Below are positions 33,957 to 46,480 of a stretch of 64,000 nt of DNA, piece by piece. The notes beneath the pieces were generated by a model that was not told where the DNA came from, did not search any database, and saw only the letters and a program-made list of their open reading frames with translations. Origin of the DNA: Fomitopsis serialis (taxonomy: Eukaryota; Basidiomycota; Agaricomycetes; Polyporales; Fomitopsidaceae); NCBI RefSeq assembly GCF_022376445.1, contig NW_025955152.1, forward strand, positions 1-64,000. The letters run 5' to 3'. Position 1 is the first letter of the stretch; each line of letters starts with the position of its first letter. A program made the position numbers and the translations under genes.

Positions 33957-34767
33957 ATGGGCGGCCTGCGAATGAGCGTCGTCTTCTGTGCGACCTCCTT
34001 TCTCCTCGGTGCGTCCGAGCTCAGTGCGGCAGAGCAGCCGCGCTCGCTCTGCGCTTCAGACCCTCCGCTGACGCCCAACAGGCCTTCTCTTCACCCACTG
34101 GACCGCCGACTCGCTCACGCTCTGGAAGTCGCCCGACACACAGACGGATGCACATCTCTGGGCGGCGGCGGCGTACTACGCCGTGCTGGCACGCATGCCG
34201 GCGTCGCTGGCCTACATGTACGCTGGCGTAGCGGGGGTCGGCGCACTCACAATTTTATGGAGCCTGCGTGACGGACGCGCGGGGAATCTGATGTTTGACG
34301 GGGGAAGCATCTGTGCGCATTCACATCATATCGACTCCCGTATAAGTATTGACACTGTGCAGTTCTGTACGGGGCGGGAATATATGTCTATGCTCATGAC
34401 GTCCTACCAAGTGAGTACTTGTGCCGGTTACGCACGCGCGTCTGAGCTCGCACTAACGGCGCGCACAGATCTCTCCACGAACTTCACGTACCTCTCCTTC
34501 CCCTCCCAATCCCCTTCAGCCTCCCTGTCATCAACCTCCCTGCCGCCGTTCCCAGCCTATCTCCGCGGGCCCACACTCCAGCTCGCGTCCTCGCACCTCG
34601 TGTGCAGCGTCATGCTCACGGGCGTGATCCTACTGCAGGCAGGGCGGTGGTGGGCGGAGCAGGCGGACGATGACGGCGAAGGCGAGGCTATGGTCGAGGA
34701 CGGCGACGAGTTAACGACGACACGAGAAGGCACGCCAACACCGCCCGAGTCGAAGAAGACGCGATGA
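33957..34767 (+). CDS. SHR3-type ER membrane chaperone for amino-acid permeases
   Basis: Exons 33957-34008, 34082-34312, 34363-34410 and 34469-34767 give 209 residues. The block LLFTHWTADSLTLWKSP, the helix AYMYAGVAGVGALTILWSLR, then MFDGGSIFLYGAGIYVYAHD and a last helix near VCSVMLTGVILLQAG match the Shr3/Psh3 family of four-helix ER proteins. In yeast they keep amino-acid permeases from aggregating and help load them into COPII vesicles. The hydrophilic tail EQADDDGEGEAMVEDGDE and PTPPESKKTR faces the cytosol by family topology. All phases close. Confidence 0.93.
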
Positions 34768-35502
34768 CATGGGAAGACAGGCCACGTCATGGAGATATGG
34801 GCGGAGACAAAATGGGGCGTGACCGCCTGGACGGTGATGCACGGGGATGCCCCTTCGCAAGCGCTATGGAACGCTCGAATGTTAAAATATGACAGGGAGC
34901 GACGTGTAATCTCGGCCGCAGGATACTGCTCAAACTATGCACACGAGCACTTGGCTGCAGTGCGATGCTTTAGAGACGTGGGTGCTCATTTTTGCTTGGT
35001 GACAGAATCCGAAATGATCTCTGTGAGCGCAATGTGAGTGATGGCCGTTTCATTTTCAAATGCATGTGTTCTGTCAATGCTTGAGGTCCGTTCTTCATCA
35101 GACAGGTCTCGCCGTTTCTGGGAGAGCCTGGTACAACCTTCAATGAGGTTGGTGTCTGTGTTTCACCGCCACGGCTGCTGCGAAGACTCCACACTACTGG
35201 TTGTTACACGAGCACTGTCGGCGTCAATCGCGCACTTCATATTCGATTCACCGCGGGCGATGCTGAGGTGCTGTCAAGGCGTCATCTGGGCCTTGTACTT
35301 ACCATCGAAACTAGTCGTCAACTGTTCGGTACGTCTGTTGGTACAAGAAACCGAAATGCATGTCATCACCATGTTCCGTAAGGTATCGTGTACATGAGGT
35401 ATATCCTAGTATGCGCAATGCCACCGTATCACTGTCATCTACCGATGCCTAAATCACGAACTTGCACCCATATCCGCGAGCCTTGCATTCCAAACTACTC
35501 TC
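34768..35502. other. Intergenic, convergent
   Basis: Between the SHR3 stop and the end of the Gly/Met-rich gene. Only short ORFs with no recognisable domain. Confidence 0.5.
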
Positions 35503-37171
35503 TCAACTCCTGTACCGCGTGTCAACGCTCCTCGCACGATGCCTGTGCGACCTCGGCCTCCTCTCCCTATCAATAATGACTGTTCCTCCCTGCGGCACGG
35601 TTAGCCCATTCTGGCCGTACCCATAGCCTCCATACCCGCCGTACGCACCAGCCATACCGGCAGCCGGCATGCCGCCAACAGGCGCACCAGCCATGGCGGG
35701 TTGCGCGTACACACCCCGAGGCCCGCCCCGCCTGGACCGCCAGAATACGCAACGTTGGGTGGGCACATCGCGCCTGCGGTTCCAGGGTAGGCTCTCCCCA
35801 TGCCTGCCCCTCCCCCATGCCTGCGCCACCCATTCCCGCCGCCCCTCCGAATCCCGCCCTCCCCTACCTCCTCCAAGCCCTGCGCCCGGTAGACCGCCTG
35901 GAATACCCCACCTGCCATACCCGACATCCCTGACCCCGCCCTGCTACTACCAAGCATCGGCGACCCCGCCGGCGAGGCCGTCATGCTTCCCATGCCTCCC
36001 CCCATCCCCATCTGCCCGCCCATCCCCGGCCGCATCCCCGCGCCGCCCACGACGGAGGCGGAGCTAACGCGTCGGATCCCACGCGGCCGCCCGCCCACGC
36101 CGTTGCCGAAGTCGCGTGCGACGGGGTTGCCGGGGCTTCCCTGCGCGCTGCTCATGCCCATGCCTGCTCCTCCCATGCCTCCACCTCCTGCTCCCATGCC
36201 GTTGTATCCCATGTCTCCTCCGCCCATTCCTCCGCCCATTCCGCCTCCCATGCCTCCGCCCCCATGCCTCCGCCCCCCATTCCCATTCCTCCTCCCATTC
36301 CTCCGCCCATCCCTCCCATACCGCCGTAGCCCATGCCGGCTGCGCCAGGCATCACGCCAGCGCCCATGCCAGCCGCACCAGGCATCACGCCAGCGCCCAT
36401 CCCTCCGCCTCCGGCTTCCTCCTGAACGAGCACACGTCTTGCGATGCGCGCCGCCGTCGCTGCTGCTGCCTCCGCAGCATCCTGCTTCCCGTACGAATCC
36501 AGCGCTCGTCCTGTGAACTGCCAGAGTTGTGTCGCTGCAGGGCCCGGTCAGTCAATGCGGACAAGGGCCGAAATGGACAGATGCACGCACTTTCCGCGAT
36601 GGCCATGGCGACGAGCGCCTCGCGCTGTCGCTCGATGTCTTGCCCGAGCGGGTCGAAGACATTTTGGCGGCGGTACTTGCAGACGCGGTAGGCCTCGTAC
36701 GCGGCCGCGGCGCCGATATCCGCGGGGAGGACTTGCGAGAGGTTTACCTGCAAGGGCGCAATCAGAGCAAGATTACAACGGTGAGTGGAAGCACACGTAC
36801 CAAGCCACCGTATACACGACGATGCCAATACCTAGCTTCGTTGAAGCCGATGCCTGTTGCCGAAGACATCTGTCCCATGACGGATTGGTAGAATGCTCTG
36901 TGACCAGTGAACATCGTTCAGCCACGAATCGTAAGATGTTGCTGAGAGTACCTACTGATCGCCGCTGAGCGCATGCGCAGAGAAGTAGTCCTGGCCACCC
37001 CAATGTCCCTGGGGCTCCCAGCCTGGCGTTGGCGGTTGCCCAAACCTGTACTGCAAGTCACGGTCGGAGTGAGCACTACCTCGTCGACCAAAGTTGTCGG
37101 TGAAGGCAGCATACCTCCGGGGTTCCCCACTTTTCACTCTGCTGTGTTGTTTGATAATGTGCGTATGCCAT
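35503..37171 (-). CDS. Gly/Met-rich protein with a conserved N-terminal helical region, frameshifted
   Basis: Exons 37171-37115, 37050-36956, 36897-36801, 36747-36591 and 36535 onward. The N-terminal 200 residues look conserved and helical: WEPQGHWGGQDYFSAHALSG, QVLPADIGAAAAYEAYRV, DPLGQDIERQREALVAMAIA, TTQLWQFTGRALDSYGKQ. After VLVQEEAGGGG comes a long Gly/Met/Ala repeat. At plus-strand 36259-36263 a run of five C where the neighbouring unit has six throws the frame. A second change near 35710 is needed to reach a basic tail, RRPRSHRHRARSVDTRYRS. Either the assembly has homopolymer errors or the tail is broken. Family not recognised. Confidence 0.6.
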
Positions 37172-37478
37172 GAAGAAGAGATACTAGGATGATGATGAGC
37201 TATGCGTTGGGTATCCTATGAGCGCAACTTGAAGAGATGATTGAAGATGGTCGTGTGTAGACTGGACACATCGCTTTTATTGGGATGCTGTAGGAGTGCG
37301 ACGTCATGTTGGTGATTAACGCCTCGAGGCAGGGAGACTGGACCGCGACTGCAGTACTCAATGGCGTTGGAGCGAACCTACTTGCAACGAGACGCTGTGA
37401 GCAGGATGATGTCGCCGGTGGCGCAGAGCCTCCAGACGCGTCGCGTCACGCGTCTGTCACACATTACACGGCATCGTG
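37172..37478. other. Divergent promoter region
   Basis: Between the Gly/Met-rich gene and VPS37. Nothing else was seen. Confidence 0.5.
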
Positions 37479-38232
37479 ATGCTGTATAACGGTGGCTGCC
37501 CAGGAGGCGCGCGACATGTAGCCCGCCATGACTACTCTCTTGGTTGCAGATTTCCCAGAACTGTCCCATTTAACGTAAGGCTACTGCTCACCGTGTCTCT
37601 GAACTATCTTGACCTTGTTGCTGCAGACGAGATGACCTCCAGGAGCTTCTCGTCGACCCTGTGTACTTCCAGGCGATCTTCCATTCCCTTAACCAGGTCC
37701 AGTCGCTGTATCAGGCTCAAGCAGAACTTGGAAACGCAAATGAGACTATAGCTAGTACGATCAATCCATGTTGCCCACGGAATTTGAAAGCTGAAGGCGA
37801 TAGAGAACAACCTTGCTTTGCAGGAGAGCCTCTACCAGCTCAGGAACGACACGCAAGCTGCGTTCGACGAGGCGAACAGCCTCGAAGCACGATGGAAGGA
37901 GATTGAGAAGGAGCAGAAGGAGGTTTACCAGGTACGCCCTGCCCGACTGCATTCTAGTCCGACCTTCACGAATCACCCTCTCGAAGCGTTTCACCCCGCA
38001 ATTCCTCCTCATGCGTCTCCGCCACGCTACCATTGCGCAGGACGACCTATCTGAAGCGCGTGCATCGGAGTTTGTCCAAGCGTCCTCTGCAGAACCAGTG
38101 CCTATAGCCGCGAACGGCAAGGATATCGACGACTTCGTGCGCGAGTTCAAAGAGCTGCGCAAGGTCTACCACAAGCGCGTTATGTGGGGCGATCGCTGGG
38201 CCGCAGGACAGGTCGCTTGGCGAGACGATTGA
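37479..38232 (+). CDS. VPS37, ESCRT-I subunit (Mod(r) domain)
   Basis: Exons 37479-37491, 37550-37574, 37627-37754, 37804-37931 and 37987-38232 give 179 residues. Seen: DFPELSHLTRDDLQELLVDP, YFQAIFHSLNQVQSLYQAQA, RWKEIEKEQKEVYQRFTPQF and LLMRLRHATIAQDDLSEA. These match the Mod(r) coiled coil of Vps37, which packs with Vps23 and Vps28 to sort ubiquitinated cargo at endosomes. The first coding exon is only 13 bases (MLYN) and the second 25. The first exon is the weakest part of the model and an upstream start is possible. The rest is firm. Confidence 0.88.
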
Positions 38233-38941
38233 CCACACATCTAAGCAGCATCTGCATCGTGTTTCATCTTGAGTAAGCCATAGACGTTACATCTACTATT
38301 TACTGCCGCTGACTTGGAGTTTTAGTGTCGGTCCCTGTAGAACAGCAGGCACATCATGCTTTCCGCGTTGTGAATTGGGCAGTGAGGCCATGCAAGCTAT
38401 GACTGCCCCATATCTCGCCCGAGATACTTCGGAAGATGCACCATGAATGGCAACACGACCATTGCACCGTAACTTGGCATGCTGTAACACATACACCGTA
38501 CTCGAATCCTGTTGCGCGCAATTACACGGCCGACCTTGCTTGAGCGCAATACATACTGTACGAGTTGTAACTTCTCTTACACCAGTGCGTCACTGGCACG
38601 TGGGGTAGGCATCTTGAGATTGCTGCCTGCAGGCAAACACGCAGGCCAGCTGAGGCTGCGGAACCAGCACAAACACCGACTGTCGTGAAAAGGAAAGTGT
38701 TCAAGATCGCTCGCAGCTGGCTGTAGAACGATGCTCTCCCCTCGTACCGAACCGTATGCTTCGTGGCGCGGCCAAGAGCGCGTCAAGTGACGCCGAGCGA
38801 GGTCATCGCGATGGCACTTGCCTGATTGAACTGCCTTCCGTTTCTGCCACGCCTCCCAGTCTCTGGGAATTTACGCCCTACCCTTCATATAAGACTCGGG
38901 GCACTCAGCGAGCACCGCCTGTGTATTTGCTAGCGACCGCC
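38233..38941. other. Intergenic
   Basis: No gene was recognised. A TATAAG box at 38888-38893 lies 49 bases before the next ATG. Confidence 0.5.
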
Positions 38942-40461
38942 ATGATCGAACGAAACCGCCTGAAACTGCTCATCCGTAGCTATGCGGCCGACTGGTATGT
39001 CGCTTGACACGGTACCAGAATGACAGGCGCTGACAGTACCGGCGCACTTGACAGGATCGTGACGATCTTCTTAGGGTGCGCGCTGCGGTGTCCGCTTGGT
39101 CGTGTGCACGATCTGACGAACGTTGGCACCGAAGACTTATATTCCTAGTTTTGGAAACCATACCGGGTTTCAAGCGACAGTTCTCCCTCGAGGACCGAAC
39201 GTACGTCTTATTCCTGACTAGGCACTCTCGAGACTGAAGGCATACATATCAGATTGTATCATCCGTAAGAAGCGTGCACTTGACATCTACGCATCCTCGT
39301 CTAATTACGAGACAGGTATGCTGTTCACGAACGAGTACCGGTATGCCCCCTCGCGTCCTGCCACGAAATGAGGTGACCAACTCCATGCTAGCCAATTGCA
39401 TTGTACATGCTCTGCGGAGTTGCTCCGTTCGTCTTGCAGCTTATCCTGAATTATTTCACCGTGCGTTCCTGGTGGGACGTCCACAACAGCACGCTTGGGC
39501 GTAGGTCCTCTTATCCGATGTTTGACAACTGTCCACTTCATTTACGACGAATGCAGTGGTCCTGAGCCTTGCTCTAGCTGCGGCCATTACAGAATTCACC
39601 AAGGTCACCGTAGGCCGGCCCCGACCTGGTATATCCCATCACCCATCGCGCTAGTCTGGCTAGTCTTTACTCATCTGCGTCATAGACCTTATTTCTCGAT
39701 GTATCCCTAGATCGGGCGCAGTTGACCCCACATACGGCCTATCCGATGCGAGCATCTGCACGCAGACGGATCACTACATGATGGAGGACGGGTGGAGAAG
39801 CTTCCCCAGTGGACACTCAAGCTGTACGCTTCCCTGGCTCCGTTGGTGGCTCTCGAACTGACGCGACTACTATCATGCCCCGTCAGTGTCTTTTGCAGGA
39901 CTGGGTTTCCTGGCGTTCTACGTTGCGGGCAAGCTCCACCTGTTCGACAAGAGAGGATGCGCCGTGAGCCCTGCACAACCTGCGATTCGTAGACAGTTGA
40001 CTCATGGGGCCACTCGTATGTAGCCAAAAGCGTGGGCCGCTCTTACACCGCTCTCTGCCGCGGCGTTGATCGCCATCTCTCGCACCATGGACTATCGACG
40101 TGAGCGCGCTCCCCACTCACGCCTATCGCACACTGTTTCTGACCGCCCTGCCCCGCCAGACCACGCGACCGACGTGCTCACCGGCTCGCTCCTCGGGTTC
40201 GTCGCTGCCTACTTCTCCTACCGGCAATACTACCCCAGCCTCGCCTCCCCGTATGCCCACCGCCCGTACTCGCCGCGCATCCCGCGCGAGGACCGCCTGC
40301 CCATGCACGCGCGCGAGGTGCAGCTTGCGGAGCAGTACACGGACACGGAGACCGAAAGAGAGCTCGCGGCGGAGACGATCAGGAGGGACGAGGAGGGGAG
40401 GGTGTTGTGGAAGGACGACGACGGGGCGGAGAGGGTGAGCTTGAGAGACAACGTGTCATGA
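38942..40461 (+). CDS. PAP2-family lipid phosphate phosphatase (DPP1/LPP1-like)
   Basis: Eleven exons: 38942-38994, 39055-39089 (end uncertain), 39149-39200, 39253-39264, 39316-39340, 39392-39500, 39557-39628, 39686-39823, 39887-39963, 40024-40099 and 40160-40461; 316 residues. All three catalytic motifs are intact: KVTVGRPRP (C1), PSGH (C2) and SRTMDYRHHATD (C3). Six hydrophobic segments fit the family, which dephosphorylates phosphatidate and diacylglycerol pyrophosphate in vacuolar or Golgi membranes. The N-terminal GFKRQFSLEDRTLYHPYAVH is typical of fungal members. The fourth exon is 12 bases. The second exon donor is either 39090 or 39099. Confidence 0.92.
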
Positions 40462-40810
40462 GCGGAATCAAAGCGAGAAGTGTAAAGATATTGAACGGCG
40501 GACGTATTTATGGCATATTATTTATACTCACCTCGGGTTGAAGACGCGACGACATTCATTCCTCATCGCGACGCGATGACCACAGGCATCCCACAAGCAG
40601 ATATGCAAGTCAAGTCAGATCTGATTCGCGGCCGGGGCATGATGACAACAAAACAACAACAACAAAAAGTAAACGACACAAAGCACGGGGAGGCGAGCAC
40701 CTCCCCGCCTCCTTCCGCGCGCGGCCCAAAGATCCAGTGGGCCGCGGATAACTTAACTCTACCAGAGTCCGTCGCGCTCACGCGTCCACCCCCTCTGCTC
40801 TCACCGGCCC
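40462..40810. other. Convergent 3' region
   Basis: Between the PAP2 gene and the secreted-protein gene. It holds an A/C-rich stretch near 40648-40675 (AACAAAACAACAACAACAAA) and no gene. Confidence 0.5.
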
Positions 40811-42211
40811 TCACGCCGCCGCGGCCTTGCACTGCGTGTCCTGAGCGTCGCAGTCCGAGGAAGCAAACGCCCCGCCTGAGTTCGCGGCGTCGGCGCACTG
40901 GTTGTGCTGCACGTCGCACGAGCGGCCGAGTGCCGCGGCGACGTTGACGAAGTCGTCGTTGTTCGCGACGACGAAGCCACGGCCGCCCGCGGTCACGGCG
41001 GGCGCCGCGATGCCGCCGAGCGCACCGGTGAAGGTCTGGAGGTTGCCGCCGGATGCAGCCGCAGCAGCGGTCGCCGTGGCCGCGCTGGGAAGGAGACGTC
41101 AGGTGCATGGCGGCGAAGACGAGTGTAGCGAACTTACGCAGAGGCGATAGCCACGTTGGACTTCGCGGCGCGAGCACTTGTAGCTGTAACCGTCACGGTG
41201 ACTACGGCATCCAATATCAGTTCGCGGCCAGGAGATGAAATATGGGGACCACGACTACTCACCGACAGAGGCGCAGGTCGCAGCAGCATCGTTATTCGCA
41301 GCGGACGCCGCAGTCGCAGAACCGGAGCCAGAACCAGAGCCTGAGCCTTTGCCTGAGCTGGAGCCGGCGCCGGAACCAGAACCAGAGCCACTGATACCGG
41401 CAACGGCAGCGTTGATCTCGTCGGCCGTAGCGTCATTCACCAGGAGGTTCTGCGTGAAGATGCATCCGAGCAGGTCGTTCGCGTCGTCGCAGGTGTTGCC
41501 AGCTGCGGTCGGGTCACCGATCGTGCCCGGGGCGAACGTGCCAGACATCAAGGCGAGCGTGGGGTCGCCACCGACGGACGCGATCTGCTTTGCAAGCTCG
41601 AGCGTAATGGCCTTGTTTGTGGCGGCCGCGTTATCAGAGGCGGGGTCCTATGTACACTTGTCAGATGTGGTCACTAGTGCATGGCAAAGGTGATACGGAC
41701 CTGGTGCTGCGTGAGGGCTGCGACCTCGGGGTTCGTGGCAGTCTCGTTACAGATCACAGAGGCGGTACCAACGGCAGCGGTGTTGCGCTCGACAGCACGG
41801 AAGATCAAAGAGTACACCATGCCAGTGGTGTTGCCCGCGGCCTTTGCGTTCGTAAAGGCCTGGTCGGCAACGTCCTGCTGGAGACAGTCGAGGTTCTAGA
41901 TGGATACATGAGCCTTCAAAGTCACTCCAGGTAAGTATAGTATCGCGCACCGTGACTGAGCCAGCACCGGCAGCAGCAGCAGCATTACCCAGAAGAGCGA
42001 AGACGGGGTCCTGAATGCCCTGAGGGTTGTTCAAATCAAGCATAGCCGCAACGGACTCGAGCACAATTGCGTGCGAGTGCTCTGATAGATCATCGTGAGC
42101 GCGAGACACAATCTATCCACGTCAATACTCACCCTGAGGCACCTCACGTTTGAACGGCAACGCCCACACAGTGGCAACAAGCGCAAGCGCAATGTACTTG
42201 GGGGACAACAT
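40811..42211 (-). CDS. Secreted Gly/Ser-rich basidiomycete protein with a Cys-rich C-terminal domain
   Basis: Exons 42211-42133, 42081-41951, 41895-41701, 41647-41263, 41201-41138 and 41084-40811 give 375 residues. Residues 1-18 (MLSPKYIALALVATVWAL) form a signal peptide. The middle carries paired cysteines (DCLQQDV, TCDDANDLLGC), then a Gly/Ser repeat SGSGSGSGAGSSSGKGSGSG. The C-terminus GGRGFVVANNDDFVNVAAAL and SCDVQHNQCADAANSG with spaced Cys is a domain I know from many basidiomycete secreted proteins without an assigned function. It may be a wall or extracellular matrix protein. All phases close. Confidence 0.87.
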
Positions 42212-42447
42212 GGCGAAGAAGAGTTATTGGAAAGGAGTTTGTTGTATCAGTCAATGAACGTTATTGAGGTCAAAATGAATGAAACGGCCGGCGACCTGCG
42301 AATCTACATGGGACACTAGGTTAGAACGCGAACGCGGATCCTTACAGCTGGGGCGACTCACCGAGTAACTTGAAATGCAAAGAAACCAGACTGGCTGGTG
42401 TACGAGAACACGCGACAATGGGGGGATCATTGCTAAGCTCGACCTTT

Positions 42448-43205
42448 TTATCCTTGCCTCAACTCCGCGAAAGCCCGTGAGCGTCGGGCAGATTCCTCAA
42501 TGATCTTCCCAAGATCTTCCTTGGGTGCTGCCAAGGTGCTGGATACTCGCAGCGTTGCGACGCCGACTATCAGATAGGACATCGAGGCACTCAGGCTCCA
42601 GAGCTCATTTCGTTGCTTGACGACCACGAGACCGTCACGAGTGCTCCCAAGTTGCAAGGCTCACTGCAGGCATATGTGAGGCTCTTGGCTCCACAGGGGT
42701 CGTGTATCTTTCGAGCTGCAGACCAAACGCCATATCCTCCTCCTCGCCATCTGAAAGAGCATATGGGTATGCCCTTCCGCGGGTCAGAGAAGACACGAAG
42801 GTCGGCGACAACAGTGATCGCGGGTGCGGAAGCGCCGGGCCCGACGATCGGCTTCAATTACCCACCGAAACCCAGCATCACATCATTGTCAACCGTCGCG
42901 GCAGCGGGACTGGCTGGGACTGGCACATGCCGACTACTTGCATACATACAAGTAGTACGCTTGCCTACCGCCCCCCACGCTTCCCACTGGCCGTATCTTC
43001 TGCCATGAGCACCAGAGGGCAGAAACTACTTACCACTCGAGGCTGGATGGGTACAGATGTGACTCACAGTACTTGTCATGATCGGGGTCCGATTGTCAGA
43101 ACCAGTGATGCCGACTACATAGGGGAAGCTAGCGTCCTTGAGAAAGATGTGGGAAGTACTCTTGTCATGCCGCCTGCGTCTGCGGGTCGCGTCTCTTCGG
43201 TGCTC
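42448..43205 (-). CDS. Unrecognised multi-exon gene, model incomplete
   Basis: Several coding-looking stretches run in order on the minus strand: HIFLKDASFPYVVGITGSDN ... THPASSG ending at a GTAAGT near 43032; HVPVPASPAAATVDNDVMLG; EEDMAFGLQLERYTTPVEP; and DLGKIIEESARRSRAFAELR ending at 42448. The second and third join across an intron of about 111 bases. The start and first junction were not resolved. There are no membrane or signal segments and no known domain. It lies tail-side of GYP7 on the same strand. Boundaries are approximate. Confidence 0.4.
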
Positions 43206-43312
43206 TCATGCGGAGGTTACAACCAGTCAAAAGCGTCTACCGGGATTACAGCTGTGCACGTACTTACATGTATGATACAAGCGAGATGCTACAATTAATG
43301 TCCTCGACGTGG

Positions 43313-46300
43313 TCATCGCCCTGCAACAAGAAGGCCCCGAAGGTCCTCACTCAATACTGGTCGTTTCGGTGCGGCCTTGGCATCGGTTTTCTCATTCGTT
43401 GTCCCGCTGGCAGCAGTGCGCCGTCGAACGTTACCGTTGCTTCGTGACTCGTCGTCCGCCGCGCGGCGATCCATGTCTGCCACCAGCTGTGCGAAGGAAA
43501 GGAAGAGGACTTCCGCCTGAGCGAGGGTGCTGTCGAGCTCGATAGTCATGCTGAGCTCGTTACAGTACTGGTAACATCCAAACTAATCAGCACGCTTATG
43601 GACCACCTTTCTGACGGGCAACCTACCTTCAGGATTTCGTCAAACTAGTAGTATATAACATGGGCGTCAACATAATTCACGAGCAACTCGATAAGACACA
43701 TACTTCGACAAGGTATCGCAGTATGACGTCTCTGTGAGACTCGAGAAGCGCCAATGCTACGAAAAGAACGAAGCTGTTGCTGTAGTAGTCTGTCCAGAGT
43801 ACTTCCCACAGGCGCAGAACGTCTTCGAACGCGAATTCACGCTTGAAGTGAATCAGTATCCACCTGAACGGTCCCGTGAGCGCCCATCTCATCTTAATTG
43901 AAAACAGCAGCTCACCGAAAACAGAAGAACAGATTGAGCGCCTCAGTTTTCTCTGCAAGGCCGTTCAGGCGTGTTCGGTTGTTACGGATCATCCAACTCA
44001 CCGAAGTGACGATAGAGCTCCGGGTCCATGACAGAAATTAATTGTTGTAGTGTAGACAACTGCTCCCGCATCCCGCTCTGATCTCGAAGGAAGTTCTGCT
44101 TCTGTGAACAAGGACGAACACCGGAACGCGGTCAGTGCATGTCAGCGCAGGCAAGTCGTCATACCGACCATGCGATCCATTATCTCCACGAAGCACCAGA
44201 ACGTGAGCTCCTCGTCGCCCTCCATAACGACAAAGACCGGTGCGCAAAGGTCCGACATCCCTTGTACATACCCTTCACAGTAATGTGAGTTGGATCAGGA
44301 AGATCATAGATAGTGACACTACACTTACCAAGCTCTTTCTCGTAGAAGTTGTACGTGAGCAAAATGGTCCCCAGGCGCTCAATGTGCTCGTTCGTTGGTG
44401 CTTGCGCCCCAATATCGTACAATTGCGGGGATATAGTCGAGTAGCGCATATGCGTGCCTTTCTCGTCGTCCGTGCTTTCATCCGGCGGGCCAGCAAACAT
44501 GGATTGTGCACGATCTGTTCGACGACAGTCGACGTCAATCCTATGCCGTTCCTAGTCTGCAGTATGAGAACGTCGCAATGCCCTGTAGATAGAGAATCGT
44601 TGGCCTACCTCGATCACGTCTGCGCGGTCGAAGACCTCCGGGACACCCCACCACTCATTCTTGATTCTGTGGTATTGTACTCTGCAAGACCCGTGTTAGT
44701 ATTGCGCATGGATATCGCTATCGCTACCAACCTTCGCTCCTCCCAGAGCCGCCTTCGTTCGGCCTCCGTGACATCCCACCGGAAGACTCCCAACAAGAAG
44801 GGCCATATCTCCTTCCTCAACGTACCCTTCGGACTAATCCCTCTCCGGAAGACCTCGCGTTTCATCTCCTCGATGCGAATTTTCGGCCTGCCCTCCGCGT
44901 CAAACCAGCTCGTCCACATCTTCCCGTCCACAGGAAGCTTGGGCTCCCTCGACGACTTCGGCACGGGCAGGTTCGCCGTAGACTGCAAGAGCTCAAAGAC
45001 GCCCAGATCAGACGACTCCTCTTCCATCTCCGACGAGGACAACGTCTGCGCCTCCCGCCTCCGCGAGCGCTCGCCCTCCTCCGCGACGATGCGCGCCCAG
45101 CGCGCGAGGTAGACCCGCGCGCTCTCGAACTCGCCCACGCCGCCCTTCTCGACCCAGCTCCCCCATTCCCACTCGCCGTTCGCGTTGACGAGGCTCTTGA
45201 CGGGGTCGGGCAAGTGCGGGACAATCGGCTTAGCGAGCGGGTGAGAGAGGATTTGCTGTGCAGCGTGGGCGGCGTGGCGGGTGATGTGCGAGAAGGACTG
45301 TAAAAGCGCCATGCGCGCTTGTGAAGAGGACGCGGTGGGTGAGGAGGGTGACGGAAGGGAGCGATGCAGGATTGAAGAACGAGCAGAGTACGGATTAGGA
45401 GAGGAGACGGGCCGTGGGCGGCGATGAGCGGGGACCGGTGAGTGAGAGTTGCCGTAGGATGACTGAGCGAGGATGTCGTCGACGGCTGTGTCCGAGAACA
45501 GTTGCGTCGAGTGGGTCTCCATGTCTTCGCGAGACGGATCTACCAAGTGCAGAGTCGGCTCGATATTCGAACGCATGATATTCGCGTAGTGACGCATGCG
45601 GCTCAATAAGTCGTCTCCACCCCAGGACACACCCGACTTCGGAGCAGGTGTCGCCTCTGACGGCGCTGGAGGATACGTGGAGGTGCTGGGCTGGTTCTCG
45701 GTCGGAGACTTCGCGGCCATGGTGAACGAACGGGACTCGTCATCATGGAAATAGAGCGTAGGAAGCGTAGACCCATTGATGAGGTTGATTGAGATAGATC
45801 CATCTGTTCTAAAGGTTAGGCAGACAACAAGTCAGATGTGGCGCGGGTATACGCACGCCAAGAAGACAAAGAGGGGGAATGCACGATTAGGGAGTATATC
45901 GAGGTAATCGGCACAGAGAACGCGTATGACTCTGGACGGGTTGGGAGGTCGATCAAAACAGCATCTACACAAGGAGAAGGTTGAGCAAGTGTGGTGCGGA
46001 AAGGCCGGTGTGTACACACCTTCATCCTCATCGTCCACGCCGGTACTGTCCTCGATCTTGGTGAACTTGTCCCACTCGCTCTGGCCCTTCTCATATAACA
46101 AGGTTTCTGGTATCCAAGCAAGAAGGTAGCTCGGATTTACTGCTTCCTGGCCATTCAATGAGATATTGTCCTCGCGGCACAGAGAATGCACAGACCCGCT
46201 TGACAAGCGCGACGAACCCTGCGATGTTGTCTCTAGCGTACGCCGTGGGATTCACATAGACTTTGGATTTGCTGTAGATCAGACGATTTTTGCTGTCGTC

Positions 46301-46480
46301 AGGAGTGCTAGGACTCTGCACCCCAGGGCTATTCGGAGGCTCGTGCTTAATCTCAACCATGGAGTCGACCTATTGTGATCAGTACGTCTAAGCGAGGAGT
46401 AACGTGCGTAAATGGCCAATACGGACAGAGAGGGTGGATAGAGAACCGTCGAAGGAGACTGGTTGAGGACCACCGCCCAT
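43313..46480 (-). CDS. GYP7-type Rab GTPase-activating protein (TBC domain)
   Basis: Exons 46480-46427, 46369-46196, 46146-46020, 45964-45857, 45803-44732, 44681-44609, 44551-44329, 44272-44169, 44101-44002, 43952-43916, 43863-43704, 43644-43627 and 43567-43313 close into 834 residues. The N-terminal domain has SKVYVNPTAYARDNIAGF and YLLAWIPETLLYEKGQSEWD. The TBC domain begins around GTLRKEIWPFLLGVFRWD. It carries both catalytic fingers: IDVDCRRTDR (arginine finger, IxxDxxR) and YVQG (glutamine finger). Gyp7 accelerates GTP hydrolysis on Ypt7/Rab7 at vacuole and late endosome membranes. Exon 12 is 18 bases (FDEILK). The first exon is inferred from an in-phase 57-base intron. Confidence 0.92.

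Noticed and set aside
35500..36520. Long Pro-rich plus-strand ORFs
   Set aside because: Antisense of the Gly/Met repeat of the minus-strand gene.
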